From Pseudomonas frederiksbergensis (lineage in GTDB: Bacteria > Pseudomonadota > Gammaproteobacteria > Pseudomonadales > Pseudomonadaceae), in contig NZ_JQGJ02000003.1 of NCBI RefSeq assembly GCF_000802155.2, positions 310,001 to 374,000 of the forward strand: a stretch of DNA of 64,000 bases, read 5' to 3'. A model generated the notes under the pieces. It ran no database searches. It saw only the letters and a list, made by a program, of their open reading frames with translations, and was not told the origin of the DNA. This document shows, in pieces, positions 16,562 to 26,266 of this stretch. The position numbers and the translations under genes are program-made. Every line of letters starts with the position of its first letter. Within the stretch, counting starts at the first letter, position 1.

Positions 16562-17359
16562 TCAGGGCGCCGGCACTAACAGATGCAGCAGATGACGGAT
16601 CTCTGCATATCGGCTGAGACGGCCGGTCATCGCGTCCCACAGCGTGGGCAGGTAGAACAGCAGGAAGCCCAGGCCGACCAGGCTCTTGGCCGGCATGGCG
16701 AGGACGAACACCTGCAATTGCGGGCTGTACAGGCTCAGCAGGGCCAGGGCGAATTCCACCAGCAACAGCAAGCCGATGAAGGGCGCTGCGTAGAGCATCA
16801 TGTGCATGAACATCTCGCCAAGCAGCCCGAGAAACACGCCGAAGCCATCCGCGCCGGGCAACGGAAACCAGACCGTGGGCGACCACACCAGGTAGCTGTC
16901 CCAGATCACTTGGGTCAGCGTGCCGATGCCGAGAGTGGCGACCAGCAACAGGATGGTCATTTCCTTGAACAGATGGCCCAAGGGCGTCGTGTCGGTGCCG
17001 AGTGCAGGGTTCAATTGCCCGCCGATGAGCGCGCCACGCTGGTTGTCGAGCAAGGCCCCCACCGATTCGTAGAGCCAGAACGGCATCGCCAGCAGCACGC
17101 CCAGCAGCAGGCCCAGCAAGACCTCCTTGAACATCAGCCCGCCCAGGGTCAGCCAGTTGGCCTGGGCATCAATCAACGCCTGGCGAATACCCGGCGCGGG
17201 CAGCATGCCCAGGGCAAACACCACGGCGTGGCGTGGCAAGCCTCGCAGGTGCTGGAAGCAGAACACCGGGACCAGGTACGCCACCGGATAAATGCGCGCC
17301 ATGCCGAGGGCGATCGACAGCAGCAAGTCGAAATAGGGAACGAACGCCTGGGCCGTCAT
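16562..17359 (-). CDS. hrcT: HrcT, T3SS export-apparatus membrane protein (SctT)
   Basis: This 265-residue polytopic inner-membrane protein belongs to the FliR/YscT family. A conserved region around QLNPALGTDTTPLGHLFKE follows several hydrophobic helices. It overlaps hrcS by one base (TGATG), so translation is coupled. It forms the core of the export gate with HrcR and HrcS. Confidence 0.95.
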   Translation of the reverse strand: MTAQAFVPYFDLLLSIALGMARIYPVAYLVPVFCFQHLRGLPRHAVVFALGMLPAPGIRQALIDAQANWLTLGGLMFKEVLLGLLLGVLLAMPFWLYESVGALLDNQRGALIGGQLNPALGTDTTPLGHLFKEMTILLLVATLGIGTLTQVIWDSYLVWSPTVWFPLPGADGFGVFLGLLGEMFMHMMLYAAPFIGLLLLVEFALALLSLYSPQLQVFVLAMPAKSLVGLGFLLFYLPTLWDAMTGRLSRYAEIRHLLHLLVPAP

Positions 17360-17613
17360 CAGGTGCTGGCCATCAGTTCAAATGCCCGGCGTAGCAGCCC
17401 CAGCAACTCGCCGCCGATCCAGCGACCGGTAAACAGCAAGGTCAACCCCACTGCCACCAGCTTGATACCGAAGGGCAAGGTCTGGTCCTGGATCTGCATC
17501 AAGGCCTGCACCAGGGAAGTCAGCACGCCGACGATCACCGCCACGATCAAGGGCGGTGCGGAAAGCAGGACCACCAGCAACATGCCCTCCTTGAACAACG
17601 TCAGCGCGTCCAT
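17359..17613 (-). CDS. hrcS: HrcS, T3SS export-apparatus membrane protein (SctS)
   Basis: The 84-residue protein has two hydrophobic helices and the FliQ/YscS signature around TSLVQALMQIQDQTLPFGIK. It lies between hrcR and hrcT in the standard order and forms part of the export gate. Confidence 0.95.
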   Translation of the reverse strand: MDALTLFKEGMLLVVLLSAPPLIVAVIVGVLTSLVQALMQIQDQTLPFGIKLVAVGLTLLFTGRWIGGELLGLLRRAFELMAST

Positions 17614-17622
17614 CGCGGGCCC

Positions 17623-18276
17623 TCAGAGATAGGAGTAGAAAAGACTGTCGAGCAGTTGCGTCCAACCTTGCACGAGGACGAACACCAACAGCTTGAGCGG
17701 CAGCGAGATGGTCATCGGCGCGACCATCTGCATGCCCAGCGCGAGCAGCAGGTTGGACACGATGAGGTCGATGACGATGAAGGGGATATAGATCAGGAAT
17801 CCCATCTGGAAGCCTGCTTCGAGCTCCGACAACATGAAGGCCGGGATCAGCAGCATCAGGTCGTCGCGACTGGCTTGCTCGGCACGCTCCTTGGGCCACA
17901 TGCGCTGGGTGTTTTCCAGCAGGTGGGCGAGGATGTCCGGGTTGGTGTTGCGCGACATGAAGGCCTGCAACGGCTTTACCGCGTTCAAGGCAGAACCTTG
18001 CAGTGCCTCGGTGTTGCTGAAATCCAGGGGTCGCTCCTTCAGCTCTTCGGCGATGTCATGGCCGACCGGCGCCATGATGAACAGTGTCGCGGCCAACGCA
18101 ATGGCATACAGCGCCATGTTCGGCGGCACCTGCTGCACACCGATGGCGTTGCGGGTGATGGTCAGCACGATGGCGATCTTGAGGAAGGCGCTGCAAATGA
18201 TCAGCAGCAGGGGAACCAACGAAATCCCGCCGATGAACAGCGCCAGCAGAAAGGGGTCGACCCCCTGGAAGCTCAT
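17623..18276 (-). CDS. hrcR: HrcR, T3SS export-apparatus membrane protein (SctR)
   Basis: The 217-residue inner-membrane protein starts [20 protein letters not shown]. It shows FliP/YscR features: [20 protein letters not shown], a central hydrophilic part, and [18 protein letters not shown]. The start is set by an ATGA overlap with the end of hrcQ; the longer open frame upstream has no FliP resemblance. Confidence 0.95.
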   Translation of the reverse strand: MSFQGVDPFLLALFIGGISLVPLLLIICSAFLKIAIVLTITRNAIGVQQVPPNMALYAIALAATLFIMAPVGHDIAEELKERPLDFSNTEALQGSALNAVKPLQAFMSRNTNPDILAHLLENTQRMWPKERAEQASRDDLMLLIPAFMLSELEAGFQMGFLIYIPFIVIDLIVSNLLLALGMQMVAPMTISLPLKLLVFVLVQGWTQLLDSLFYSYL

Positions 18277-19373
18277 CCAGCCACATCCACGCGGGTGATT
18301 TGCAGGCCGAGCCGGCCATCCACGTCCACCAATTCGCCATGGGCCAGGGCACGTTCGCCATGGAACAACGCCGCCGTGCCCGGCGCCACGCCTTGAATCT
18401 GAAGCACCGAACCGGGGGCCAGGTTGCGCAGCTCGCCCAGGGCCAGGCTCAAGCGGCCACAACGTATCGTCAGTGCCACGGACAGGTCATCGAAGCGCTC
18501 GCCGACGGCGGCCGGCTGGTAGCCCGGCGCATCGGCGTCTTGCGCGTGCGCATCGCCAGGCAATGGGTAATCAGCCGCCATGGGCGCTTCGGCGTCGGGT
18601 TCGTAGCCGGTGGTGTCGTCCCACTCGGGCGTCAGGATGTCGGTGTCGGCGGTGGTGCTCATATCGGTTTCCTCCAAGGCGAGCAAGGTCAGGCGCAACG
18701 GTGCGGCACGATCATCGACCCGCACCTGCAAACAATGCCGGCCCAGGCGAATCAGCCCCTGACCGGATGAATCGAACAGCGCGGATTCCGGCACCAGCAC
18801 GTCACCGGGGCGCAGCGCAGCCAAGTGCCCGGCAGCCAACACCAGGTGTCCGAGCGGCAGCGGGACATCCAGCAGAACATCCTCGCGCCAGGGCGCCAGC
18901 CGCCGCTGCCAGGGCGCGGCGCGGAGCAGCCCCAGCAGGGTTGCCCCGCCGATGTGCAGCTGGTTCGTGACATGCGCCGCGCCCAGCTGAACGTCGATCC
19001 TGCAGGCAATGCCCTCGGCCACCGGTGCGGCGAGCGGCCGGAGAAAACCGAATGCCTGGCGCAAGGGCTCGCTCAGGGTTTGCTGGAACAGCGCCCAGAA
19101 CCAGGCGTCATCCGAACCCGGCTCGGCAGGCATGACCACCGGGCATTCTCCGAACAAGCTGAGTAGCGGGCCGGGCTCGTCGAGGGCCAGGACACCATGG
19201 GCGCACGCCAGCCCATACGGCGCACTTCCCCCGACGCCGCTGCCCAGGGTCAGTTGCACAAGACCTGCTTCACCGGCCACCTGAAAGGGCAAACTGACGC
19301 CAGTTCCCAATAGCTGCCGGGCGACGGCGGCGTCGCCGCTCATCGTTGGCAACGCCAATGCTTGTACGCTCAT
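18273..19373 (-). CDS. hrcQ: HrcQ, T3SS C-ring protein, HrcQa and HrcQb fused (SctQ)
   Basis: The 366-residue protein combines in one frame what P. syringae encodes as HrcQa and HrcQb. The N-terminal 237 residues correspond to HrcQa. An acidic linker follows (about 238-285), and the last 80 residues form the SpoA domain ([19 protein letters not shown]). HrcQ builds the cytoplasmic sorting platform. An internal ATG at codon 238, with a strong ribosome binding site, would give a separate HrcQb-like 129-residue product. The gene overlaps hrpP and hrcR by 4 nt. Confidence 0.92.
   Translation of the reverse strand: MSVQALALPTMSGDAAVARQLLGTGVSLPFQVAGEAGLVQLTLGSGVGGSAPYGLACAHGVLALDEPGPLLSLFGECPVVMPAEPGSDDAWFWALFQQTLSEPLRQAFGFLRPLAAPVAEGIACRIDVQLGAAHVTNQLHIGGATLLGLLRAAPWQRRLAPWREDVLLDVPLPLGHLVLAAGHLAALRPGDVLVPESALFDSSGQGLIRLGRHCLQVRVDDRAAPLRLTLLALEETDMSTTADTDILTPEWDDTTGYEPDAEAPMAADYPLPGDAHAQDADAPGYQPAAVGERFDDLSVALTIRCGRLSLALGELRNLAPGSVLQIQGVAPGTAALFHGERALAHGELVDVDGRLGLQITRVDVAG
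18660..18675 (-). promoter_or_regulatory. Internal ribosome binding site and start codon inside hrcQ
   Basis: On the minus strand GGAGGA lies 7 nt before an in-frame ATG (18662-18660), which begins MSTTADTD at codon 238 of hrcQ. The site lies exactly where P. syringae HrcQa ends and HrcQb begins. Internal translation of the C-terminal SpoA domain is known for YscQ and SpaO. Confidence 0.75.
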
Positions 19374-19930
19374 GTCACGCTCGCCTCGTCTTCGTCGGTA
19401 ACACGTACCGTCACCGGTTGGCCCAGGCTCTGGGCCAAAGCTTCTTCAAGGCGTCCGGATCGACTCGACAGCCGCGCACGCGCGCCTTCGGTTTCGCCGC
19501 TCAGGCCGATGTCCCAGCCGGACGCCCCGCCCAACCGCTGCGCAGAGACCCTGATGCGCCCCAGATGGGGAAGGTGCAGCAGCAGGTCCAGTTGCTGGTC
19601 GACCGTCGCTCGCAGCCGTGGCGACAGTTGGTCGACAAAGGCTTCCACTTCGCCGCTGTCCTGGCCCACCAGCCCCGACAGGGAACCGGTGCCGGCGGTG
19701 TCGTCCTCACAGCCGCCTTGTGGCGCATCGACCCACTGGCGAAACCAGTAGCCATCGCTGCGCTCCGCCACGGGTTCCGGGTCGCGCCCGGTTGCAGGCG
19801 CAGGCTCGCGCACCGCCGGACGACTGGCCTGGCTCACATGGGCCGGCAATTGTTCATACGCTCGAGGGGCGTGACGAACGGGTGGCGCGAGAGGGGATGT
19901 CGATTCACCGCGCAGGGTGCGTTCATTCAT
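19370..19930 (-). CDS. hrpP: HrpP, T3SS substrate-specificity / length-control protein (SctP)
   Basis: The 186-residue protein has a Pro/Arg-rich N-terminal half and a C-terminal T3S4-like domain (LRATVDQQLDLLLHLPHLG onward). It lies between hrpO and hrcQ, the hrpP position. HrpP acts with HrcU to switch secretion from pilus to effectors and is itself secreted in P. syringae. GGAGG precedes the ATG; a GTG codon just upstream is the alternative start. Confidence 0.8.
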   Translation of the reverse strand: MNERTLRGESTSPLAPPVRHAPRAYEQLPAHVSQASRPAVREPAPATGRDPEPVAERSDGYWFRQWVDAPQGGCEDDTAGTGSLSGLVGQDSGEVEAFVDQLSPRLRATVDQQLDLLLHLPHLGRIRVSAQRLGGASGWDIGLSGETEGARARLSSRSGRLEEALAQSLGQPVTVRVTDEDEASVT

Positions 19931-20342
19931 CACTGGGATCCTCCACCAGGTAATCCATCATGGCGCTGAGCTTTTCCAGGTCGCGCCTACGCCTTTGCAA
20001 CCGCTGCCGGGCGGCTTCGGTGCTGCGCGCCTGTTGCGCCTGTTCCTCGTCGAGCGCCTGCAAGGCCTGCGCTTGCTCGGCCAGTTCGCCGATCAGGCGC
20101 CGTTCCTCGGTGCTCCAGGCATTGAGCTCACACACACTCAGCGCACGGCCGCGGTGCTCGCCGTACAACGCCTCGCGCTGCGTCACCTGCTGTTCGCTCG
20201 CGGCCTGCCAGCGCACCCGCGCGGCGGCAACCGCTGCTTCACGCTCGCGCAACAGGTCGCGCTGTTGCCGCCAGGCCCGTTCGGCTTGCGCTTCGCGGTG
20301 CCGACGCACCGGCGCCAGGGCGTCCAGATCAGCCCGGGACAT
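19923..20342 (-). CDS. hrpO: HrpO, T3SS ATPase central stalk (SctO, FliJ-like)
   Basis: The 139-residue protein is almost entirely coiled coil, rich in Glu, Gln, Arg and Ala (QQRDLLREREAAVAAARVRW and similar). It lies between hrcN and hrpP. FliJ/YscO proteins form the central stalk of the ATPase and recycle chaperones. It overlaps hrcN by 14 nt and hrpP by a few bases. Confidence 0.85.
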   Translation of the reverse strand: MSRADLDALAPVRRHREAQAERAWRQQRDLLREREAAVAAARVRWQAASEQQVTQREALYGEHRGRALSVCELNAWSTEERRLIGELAEQAQALQALDEEQAQQARSTEAARQRLQRRRRDLEKLSAMMDYLVEDPSDE

Positions 20343-21684
20343 AAGCGGTCAACTGCTGGAGATGGGCGAACGTCGCCGCAAACGGCTCCGGCTCGCGCAG
20401 GTCCTGGCGCAGGAATGCGTCCAAGGCGCTGCGCGATTCCACCGCCAGGTCGGTCAAGGGATCGGCGCCGGCCTGGTATTCGCCCAGGCGCAGCATCAGT
20501 TCGATTTGATCGTAGGCCGAGAGCAAGCGGCGCAGATTGATGCCCGCGCGCAGGTGCTCGGCCTCGGCCACATTGGCCAAGGTCCGCGACAGGCTGGCAA
20601 GCACGTCGATGGCCGGGTAGTGACCGCGTTCGGCGAGTTTGCGCGACAGGACGATGTGACCGTCGAGCAGCGAACGCACTTCGTCCGCCACCGGGTCGTT
20701 CATGGAATCCTGTTCGATCAGCACCGTGTACAACGCGGTGATCGCGCCGTCATTGCTCAGCCCGGCCCGCTCAACCAGGCGCGGCAACAGGCTGTACACC
20801 GAAGGAGGCAGGCCGCCGCGTCCCAACGGCTCGCCGGCGGCCAGGCCGATTTCCCGTTGCGCACGGGCGAACCGGGTCAGCGAATCGATGAGCAGCAGGA
20901 CGCGTCGGCCCTCGGCACGAAAACCCTCGGCCAACGCCGTGGCGGTGAATGCCGCGCGGGCGCGCTCCATGCTGGAACGGTCGGACGTCGCGCACACCAG
21001 GACCGCACGGGCACGCAGTTCATCATCCAGCTCATGGTCGAGGAATTCGCGCAGCTCGCGCCCCCGTTCACCGATCAGGCCGAAAACGATTACGTCGCAG
21101 TCGACGTTGCGGGCGATCTCCGCCAACAGCGTCGTCTTGCCGCAACCGGCGCCGGCAAACAATCCGACACGTTGGCCTTCGCCGAGGGTCAGCGCTGCGT
21201 CGATGGCGCGCACGCCTGTCATCAGCGGCCGCTGGATGCGCGGCCGTGCAGTCGGCGGCGGGGCTTCGCCGATCACTTGCGAGGCATATGGCACTTGAGG
21301 TCCGGCGAACGCCCCAACGCCGCCCTCCAGCAGAGGCCGACCAAAGCCATCCAGCACCTGGCCCAGCAATTGCGGCCCGACGATCACCCGATGCGGCATG
21401 CCCAACGGTTCCACGGCCGCGCCGACACGAACGCCCTCCAGGCCGCCGAGGGCGCTGAGCAAGGCGTCGTGACGGTCGAAGCCGACGATCTCGGCCAGCA
21501 ATGGCTCGCGTGCATCACGCTCGACTTGGCAGAGGTCACCGATCTGCGCCCCTGGCAGCCGGCATTGCAACAGGATCCCGCTGACCCGCTGCACCCGTCC
21601 ACGCACCATGACCGGCGCGAATCGGCGCAGGCGTGCCCGCTGCCCGGCCTCCCAGCTCTCCAAACGGGCGATGGCGGCTTGCAT
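20329..21684 (-). CDS. hrcN: HrcN, T3SS ATPase (SctN)
   Basis: The 451-residue protein is an F1-beta-like ATPase with Walker A GLFAGAGCGKTT, Walker B region VLLLIDSLTRFARAQREIGL and the family block GGLPPSVYSLLPRLVERAG. It separates chaperones from effectors and unfolds substrates at the base of the injectisome. The start at 21684 overlaps the hrpQ stop (TGATG) and gives the family N terminus; the open frame extends upstream to 22203 without support. Confidence 0.97.
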   Translation of the reverse strand: MQAAIARLESWEAGQRARLRRFAPVMVRGRVQRVSGILLQCRLPGAQIGDLCQVERDAREPLLAEIVGFDRHDALLSALGGLEGVRVGAAVEPLGMPHRVIVGPQLLGQVLDGFGRPLLEGGVGAFAGPQVPYASQVIGEAPPPTARPRIQRPLMTGVRAIDAALTLGEGQRVGLFAGAGCGKTTLLAEIARNVDCDVIVFGLIGERGRELREFLDHELDDELRARAVLVCATSDRSSMERARAAFTATALAEGFRAEGRRVLLLIDSLTRFARAQREIGLAAGEPLGRGGLPPSVYSLLPRLVERAGLSNDGAITALYTVLIEQDSMNDPVADEVRSLLDGHIVLSRKLAERGHYPAIDVLASLSRTLANVAEAEHLRAGINLRRLLSAYDQIELMLRLGEYQAGADPLTDLAVESRSALDAFLRQDLREPEPFAATFAHLQQLTAYVPG

Positions 21685-22577
21685 CACCACGTAACCTCGT
21701 AGCGTTGCTCGCCTTCGAACGTCACCTTGCCGCTGTCGATGGCGGTCAGCCGCAGGCCATCGATCTGATCCCCCAGGAACAGCCGGCGCCCATCGGAGGT
21801 GACGACGTGACCACGCTTGCCACCAACAATCTGGGCGATCTGAAACGGTAGTTGCGTCAATCGTTCCTTGACGTTGGCGGTGATCTCGACCGACGTATCG
21901 TAGCGAGCATGGAAACGCTCCATCAGCCGCTCGACCACCGCCAGGCGCTGACGCGGCAGCTCGCCCACCAGCGCCAGCCGACCGTCCTGTACCTCGGTCC
22001 GCACATCGGCATCCAGGTCTCGTTCCTGGAGCATGCGATCCAGCTCCAGGCGAACCGCCTCCACCGTGTCCAAAGCAGCCTTGGCCTGCTTGTGCTGCTG
22101 CACCGCACTGGGCGCCACCGTCGGTGCCGGTTGGCTGGTAAAGGCCCAGGCGCTGGAGGCAACGGTGATCACCGCCACCGCGATCCCCACGCGCTTGGGC
22201 CATGACGGCCGCGCTGCAGGTTTATGGGCATCGCGCTCGACTGTCAGGTGCGCAGCGTCATCCAGGGCCGCGTCTTCGGGCCAAGGTTGGTCGGCGGGAG
22301 CCAGGCACAGCCAGATGCCGGCGATGGAAAAAGGCGTATTGCCCGGCAACGGCCCGGGCGATGCCCAAGGTTGGCCTTGCCCGTCACACACTGCGCCCTC
22401 CAGTGATTCCAGCAGCCATTGGCCCTCGACCTGCCTGAGAGTCGCGTGACGGCCGCAGACACCTGGGTCGTATAGCGCAAGGTCGGCATCCTCCGCCGCC
22501 CCGACCACCCATTGCTCACCTACCAGCGGCAACGCCGCACCTCGGTGCAGACCACTCAATACACGCAGCTCGAACAT
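21684..22577 (-). CDS. hrpQ: HrpQ, T3SS inner-membrane ring protein with FHA domain (SctD)
   Basis: The 297-residue protein has an N-terminal cytoplasmic FHA-type domain (MFELRVLSGLHRGAALPL onward, residues about 1-100). One membrane helix lies at about 130-150 (VGIAVAVITVASSAWAF), followed by a periplasmic C-terminal part. This is the YscD/SctD layout, which pairs with HrcJ in the inner ring. GAGGAG lies 6 nt before the ATG at 22577; an in-frame TTG two codons upstream is not preferred. Confidence 0.9.
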   Translation of the reverse strand: MFELRVLSGLHRGAALPLVGEQWVVGAAEDADLALYDPGVCGRHATLRQVEGQWLLESLEGAVCDGQGQPWASPGPLPGNTPFSIAGIWLCLAPADQPWPEDAALDDAAHLTVERDAHKPAARPSWPKRVGIAVAVITVASSAWAFTSQPAPTVAPSAVQQHKQAKAALDTVEAVRLELDRMLQERDLDADVRTEVQDGRLALVGELPRQRLAVVERLMERFHARYDTSVEITANVKERLTQLPFQIAQIVGGKRGHVVTSDGRRLFLGDQIDGLRLTAIDSGKVTFEGEQRYEVTW

Positions 22578-22736
22578 GGCCAACTCCTCAAGGCGCGACA
22601 GATGTGCGCCGGCAATCCGCTTGAAGGACGGGGCACGGGTGGCCCTCGTCCACTGTCACAGCCAGGCCAGTGAACGCGCCTGGAATCACATCGTTACGCG
22701 CGGCAGCGCTGTTCGCGTGCCAAGGGGAAAGACCCA

Positions 22737-24824
22737 TCATGCGGCCTCCTCGATTTGCAGTTTTTCCTGCTCCAGATCAAAACGTCCCAACACGGTGACC
22801 TGGGCATTGCTGTGCAACTCGCTGAAGGCAAGCACGGGCACGTGGTTGAACTCGTCACGCAGCAGGTCACGCAGCGGTGCGCGCAAGTCCTGCGCCACCA
22901 ACAGCACCGCCGTGCGCTTGGCCCGCAGCGGGAAACCTTCGCGCAGTTGCAGGACCAGGGCGCGGGTGTGCACGCTTTCCAGGGCAAAGAAAGTTTCCGT
23001 CTGGGTCTGGCGCAGCGCATCGCGCAGCAAGCCTTCGGTCTCCGGCGTCAACAGCCAGACGTGCAGGCCGTCTTCATCGCGGTACTGGTGGTAGATTTGT
23101 GATTTGAGGGCGATGCGCGCGTAGTCGGTCAGCGCACCGACGTCGCGCTCGTGCTGCCCATGCTCGATCAATGACTCGGCGATCAGGCGCACCGCCCGCA
23201 GCGGCACGCCTTCGCCCGCCAGGCGCTGCAGCACGGCGGCGAAACGGGCCAGCGGCATGGTCCTCTGCAACTCCTGCACCAGCTCTGGCTGCCCAGCTTC
23301 GAGCCAGCTGAGAATCGACTTGCTCTCCTGCAAGCCGAGGAACTGCGGGCCGGTGGCAAACATGGCGCGGCTCATGCGTTCCACCAGCAGCTCGCCCGCA
23401 GGCACCGCTTCCACTCGCTCGTCCGCCAATAACGGGTCGCCGGGCGCCAGCCATAGCCACTGATGCTCGTCGCGCACCTCGCTGCCGACCTGGGCATCCT
23501 GCGGCTCGAACGGCAGCGGCCCGCGCGCAACGGCCACGCGGTCACCGAAGGTGGCCCGCAACATCGGCACCTCATGCACGCAGAAGCGGAACTCATCGTC
23601 TTCCAGGAGCGCGCTGTACTCGATCTCGAACGGCGGCAAGGTCAGGCCAAACCCGGCAACCAGCGCGTTGCGCTTCTTGCGGATCGCCTGGATGACGTCT
23701 TCGGCGGCCGGGTTGCCTTGCATCGACTTGGAAAACTGCAAGAGATAGGCACGGGTCGGGTCGAAGCTGCGCAGGTCTTCGGCGCCATTGTGTTCCGGCG
23801 TGACGGTCGCTTCAGGTTGTTCGCCTTCGCGAGCCTTTCGCGCGCGCCCATACAGCTGGATGATGCCCGCCGTGCCGGTGATCACGGCAATGACGATGAA
23901 CACCAGCGTCGGCATGCCGGGCAAGGCGGCGAAGCCGAGCATGCCTACCGAAGCGATCACCCAAGCCTTGGGCTCGGCGGTCAATTGCTGCGCGATTTCC
24001 TTGCCGACGCTGCTGCCCGCCGGCTGCCCTTCCGGCGACACGCGGGTAATGATCATGCCGGCGGTGAGGGAAATCAGCAGTGCAGGAATCTGCGCGATGA
24101 GGCCGTCACCGATGGTCAACACCGCATACAAGTGCATCGAATCGGACGCGCTCATATCGTGCTGGACCATGCCGACCGAGAAGCCGCCGATGAGGTTGAT
24201 CACCACGATTACCAGGCCGGCGATGGCGTCGCCCTTGACGAACTTCATCGCGCCGTCCATCGCGCCGAACAGTTGGCTTTCCTTGTTCAATTCTTCACGA
24301 CGGCGGCGCGCTTCGCTGACGTCGATCAGATTGGCGCGCAGGTCGCTGTCGATGGACATCTGCTTGCCCGGCAACGCGTCCAGCGTGAACCGCGCCGCCA
24401 CTTCGGCGACCCGCTCGGAGCCCTTGGTGATCACCAGGAAGTTGACCACCGTCAGGATGAGAAAAATGACCAGCCCGACCGCAAGATTGCCTCCGACCAC
24501 AAAATTGCCGAACGCCTGGACGATGTGGCCGGCGTCACCCTGGAGCAGGATCAGCCGCGTGGTCGCCACCGACAGTGCCAACCGGAACAGCGTCGTCAAC
24601 AACAGCACCGCCGGAAACGACGAGAACGCCAACGGGCGCGGCAGGTACAACGAGAGGACGATCAGCAGGCAGGAAATGCAGATGTTGATAGCGATCAACG
24701 CATCGACCACCGACGTCGGCAACGGCAGGATCAACATGAACACGATGCCGAGTACCACAAACGCCCCGGCCACTTCGATACGCCGCACCGCCGCGTTGGC
24801 GACTTTGTTCAACAGGGCGATCAT
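22737..24824 (-). CDS. hrcV: HrcV, T3SS major export-gate protein (SctV)
   Basis: The 695-residue protein has about eight membrane helices in its N-terminal half and the FHIPEP-family signatures (LPGKQMSIDSDLRAN, GDAIAGLVIVVINLIGG). A large cytoplasmic C-terminal domain forms the nonameric ring. Its start overlaps the end of hrpJ by 4 nt. A 159-nt gap separates it from hrpQ; I find no hrp box there, so the operon probably continues through it. Confidence 0.97.
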   Translation of the reverse strand: MIALLNKVANAAVRRIEVAGAFVVLGIVFMLILPLPTSVVDALIAINICISCLLIVLSLYLPRPLAFSSFPAVLLLTTLFRLALSVATTRLILLQGDAGHIVQAFGNFVVGGNLAVGLVIFLILTVVNFLVITKGSERVAEVAARFTLDALPGKQMSIDSDLRANLIDVSEARRRREELNKESQLFGAMDGAMKFVKGDAIAGLVIVVINLIGGFSVGMVQHDMSASDSMHLYAVLTIGDGLIAQIPALLISLTAGMIITRVSPEGQPAGSSVGKEIAQQLTAEPKAWVIASVGMLGFAALPGMPTLVFIVIAVITGTAGIIQLYGRARKAREGEQPEATVTPEHNGAEDLRSFDPTRAYLLQFSKSMQGNPAAEDVIQAIRKKRNALVAGFGLTLPPFEIEYSALLEDDEFRFCVHEVPMLRATFGDRVAVARGPLPFEPQDAQVGSEVRDEHQWLWLAPGDPLLADERVEAVPAGELLVERMSRAMFATGPQFLGLQESKSILSWLEAGQPELVQELQRTMPLARFAAVLQRLAGEGVPLRAVRLIAESLIEHGQHERDVGALTDYARIALKSQIYHQYRDEDGLHVWLLTPETEGLLRDALRQTQTETFFALESVHTRALVLQLREGFPLRAKRTAVLLVAQDLRAPLRDLLRDEFNHVPVLAFSELHSNAQVTVLGRFDLEQEKLQIEEAA

Positions 24825-25948
24825 GACTGCGCTCCAATAACCGGTTCGGCGGTCTGTCCGCGGGTCTCGCCACGGGAGCGTTCATCGAGCAGCACCAGCA
24901 GATTCTTCAGCGCGGTCTGGCGGCTTTTCGCGTCACGCCAGAGCGCCAGCGGCAACCGCTTGAGCAACGGGTACAAGCCGTTCAGGGAGACCAGTTGATC
25001 GCGCTCCTGGTCGCCGCCCAATTCACGGCCGATGCGACGCACTTCTGCCGAAGACAGGCCGCTGCTGACAAACCCCAGCATGCGCTGGAGCAGTAACACA
25101 GCAGTGAGCTGGCTCGCCGGGCAGCTGTAGGCCAGTTGCTCCAGCAGTCGCCGGCAGCTTTGCAACACGCTGCTCAGTTGTGTCGACGCCGCCAGGCCGA
25201 TCAGCAGCGTGCGCAGCAACGCCGTAGGCCGCGAAGGCGCATGGGCAGCGATGTCGTCAGCCAATGCGCGGCGCATCATGTCCAGCCCAGACACGAACGA
25301 GGCTTCACCAAACAGGCCCAGCAGTGCCTGCATCATGGTGGGCAATGATTGTTTGAGCACCACGGTGTCGTAATAAAGGCGCCGTACCGCCTGGCGCAAT
25401 TCAGGATCGCCGCCGGAGGCGCGCAGGGCCTCGGCGATGTTCATGCCCGCCTGGATCTGCGCCCCATATCGCTCGCGCAAGAGTTGCAGATAGTCACGAG
25501 CACGCTTGGCTTCGACGAGACGGCCCTGCGCCTCGGCATCGAGCAGTGCCTGCTTGAGGATCAGGTCGGTACGGGCCGGATCACCGCCCGTGGACTGCAC
25601 CAATTCTTCAAGCACCGGCTGGCCATTGAGCAACACGCCGGCCTGGGCCGCCATGGCGCCCAGGCTCTGCTTGCCGGGATGGCCGAGCTGGTCGTACCAC
25701 TCTTCCAACTGCTCACGGGTCTCGACCCGCACCTGGCCCACCTCGCTGCGGGCGTTGCGGATGCGGCGCTGGCTCAGCGCCTTGGTGTTGCGTTCCACGT
25801 GATGGCTGAAGGTCATGCCGACCTCCTCCATCGAACTGGACTGGGCGGCCTGCGACGATTCCACAGGCCTGCCAACGCCCGCGACGGCCGATGCGGCCTG
25901 GGCGAGATTGACGGCAATGTGCGCGTTTGTCGGGGCTTCTACTTTCAT
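24821..25948 (-). CDS. hrpJ: HrpJ, T3SS gatekeeper protein (SctW, YopN/InvE family)
   Basis: The 375-residue soluble protein has an N terminus without membrane segments, rich in Ala/Ser/Val, and a helical body with YopN/InvE/HrpJ-type repeats (LLRERYGAQIQAGMNIAEAL; FVSGLDMMRRALADDI). HrpJ controls the order of translocator and effector secretion and is itself secreted in P. syringae. It is the first gene after the hrp box of the leftward operon. Confidence 0.88.
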   Translation of the reverse strand: MKVEAPTNAHIAVNLAQAASAVAGVGRPVESSQAAQSSSMEEVGMTFSHHVERNTKALSQRRIRNARSEVGQVRVETREQLEEWYDQLGHPGKQSLGAMAAQAGVLLNGQPVLEELVQSTGGDPARTDLILKQALLDAEAQGRLVEAKRARDYLQLLRERYGAQIQAGMNIAEALRASGGDPELRQAVRRLYYDTVVLKQSLPTMMQALLGLFGEASFVSGLDMMRRALADDIAAHAPSRPTALLRTLLIGLAASTQLSSVLQSCRRLLEQLAYSCPASQLTAVLLLQRMLGFVSSGLSSAEVRRIGRELGGDQERDQLVSLNGLYPLLKRLPLALWRDAKSRQTALKNLLVLLDERSRGETRGQTAEPVIGAQS

Positions 25949-25979
25949 GATGACCGGGAGCGTGGTTTCGGACGCTCAG

Positions 25980-26008
25980 TGGGTGGCGGCGATCTACCAT
26001 TCGGTTCC
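25980..26008 (-). promoter_or_regulatory. hrp box of the hrpJ-hrcU operon
   Basis: On the minus strand GGAACC, 16 nt and CCACCCA match the consensus exactly, 31 bp before the hrpJ start. Confidence 0.93.
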
Positions 26009-26190
26009 ATAGTCGCCACGCACTTTTTCGAAGCGAACGACGGTGCTCACCATCGGCACTGTTTCGAGGAATTGGCCGGTGCAATTTCATGCAGTGGACT
26101 CCAGGGACGCCGTGCATGACCTTGCACAAATAGAGCAATAGCACTAACAGAAAATACTTAATTTTCAATCGCTTAGCACACAAACACGGC

Positions 26191-26207
26191 TTGGCACAGG
26201 TCCTGCT
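26191..26207 (+). promoter_or_regulatory. Sigma-54 promoter of hrpL
   Basis: TTGGCACAGGTCCTGCT contains the invariant GG-N10-GC of the -24/-12 promoter and the TGGCAC half. It lies about 60 bp before the hrpL start. This agrees with HrpS being a sigma-54 activator. Confidence 0.88.
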
Positions 26208-26266
26208 GAAGGGGAAATGTCGACAGACGGGTCGACACCATGGAACCCATTCAGAGGGATTTATTG

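Larger units (their letters stand above)
25949..26266. promoter_or_regulatory. Divergent control region between hrpJ and hrpL
   Basis: This 318-bp non-coding region holds the hrp box reading leftward to hrpJ (25980-26008) and the sigma-54 promoter reading rightward to hrpL (26191-26207). The middle (about 26095-26190) is AT-rich and would be a natural place for HrpS enhancer binding; no specific HrpS site can be read. Confidence 0.7.

Noticed and set aside
22578..22736. Separate promoter in the 159-nt gap between hrcV and hrpQ
   Set aside because: No GGAACC/CCAC pair or sigma-54 GG-N10-GC motif was found on the minus strand of this gap.
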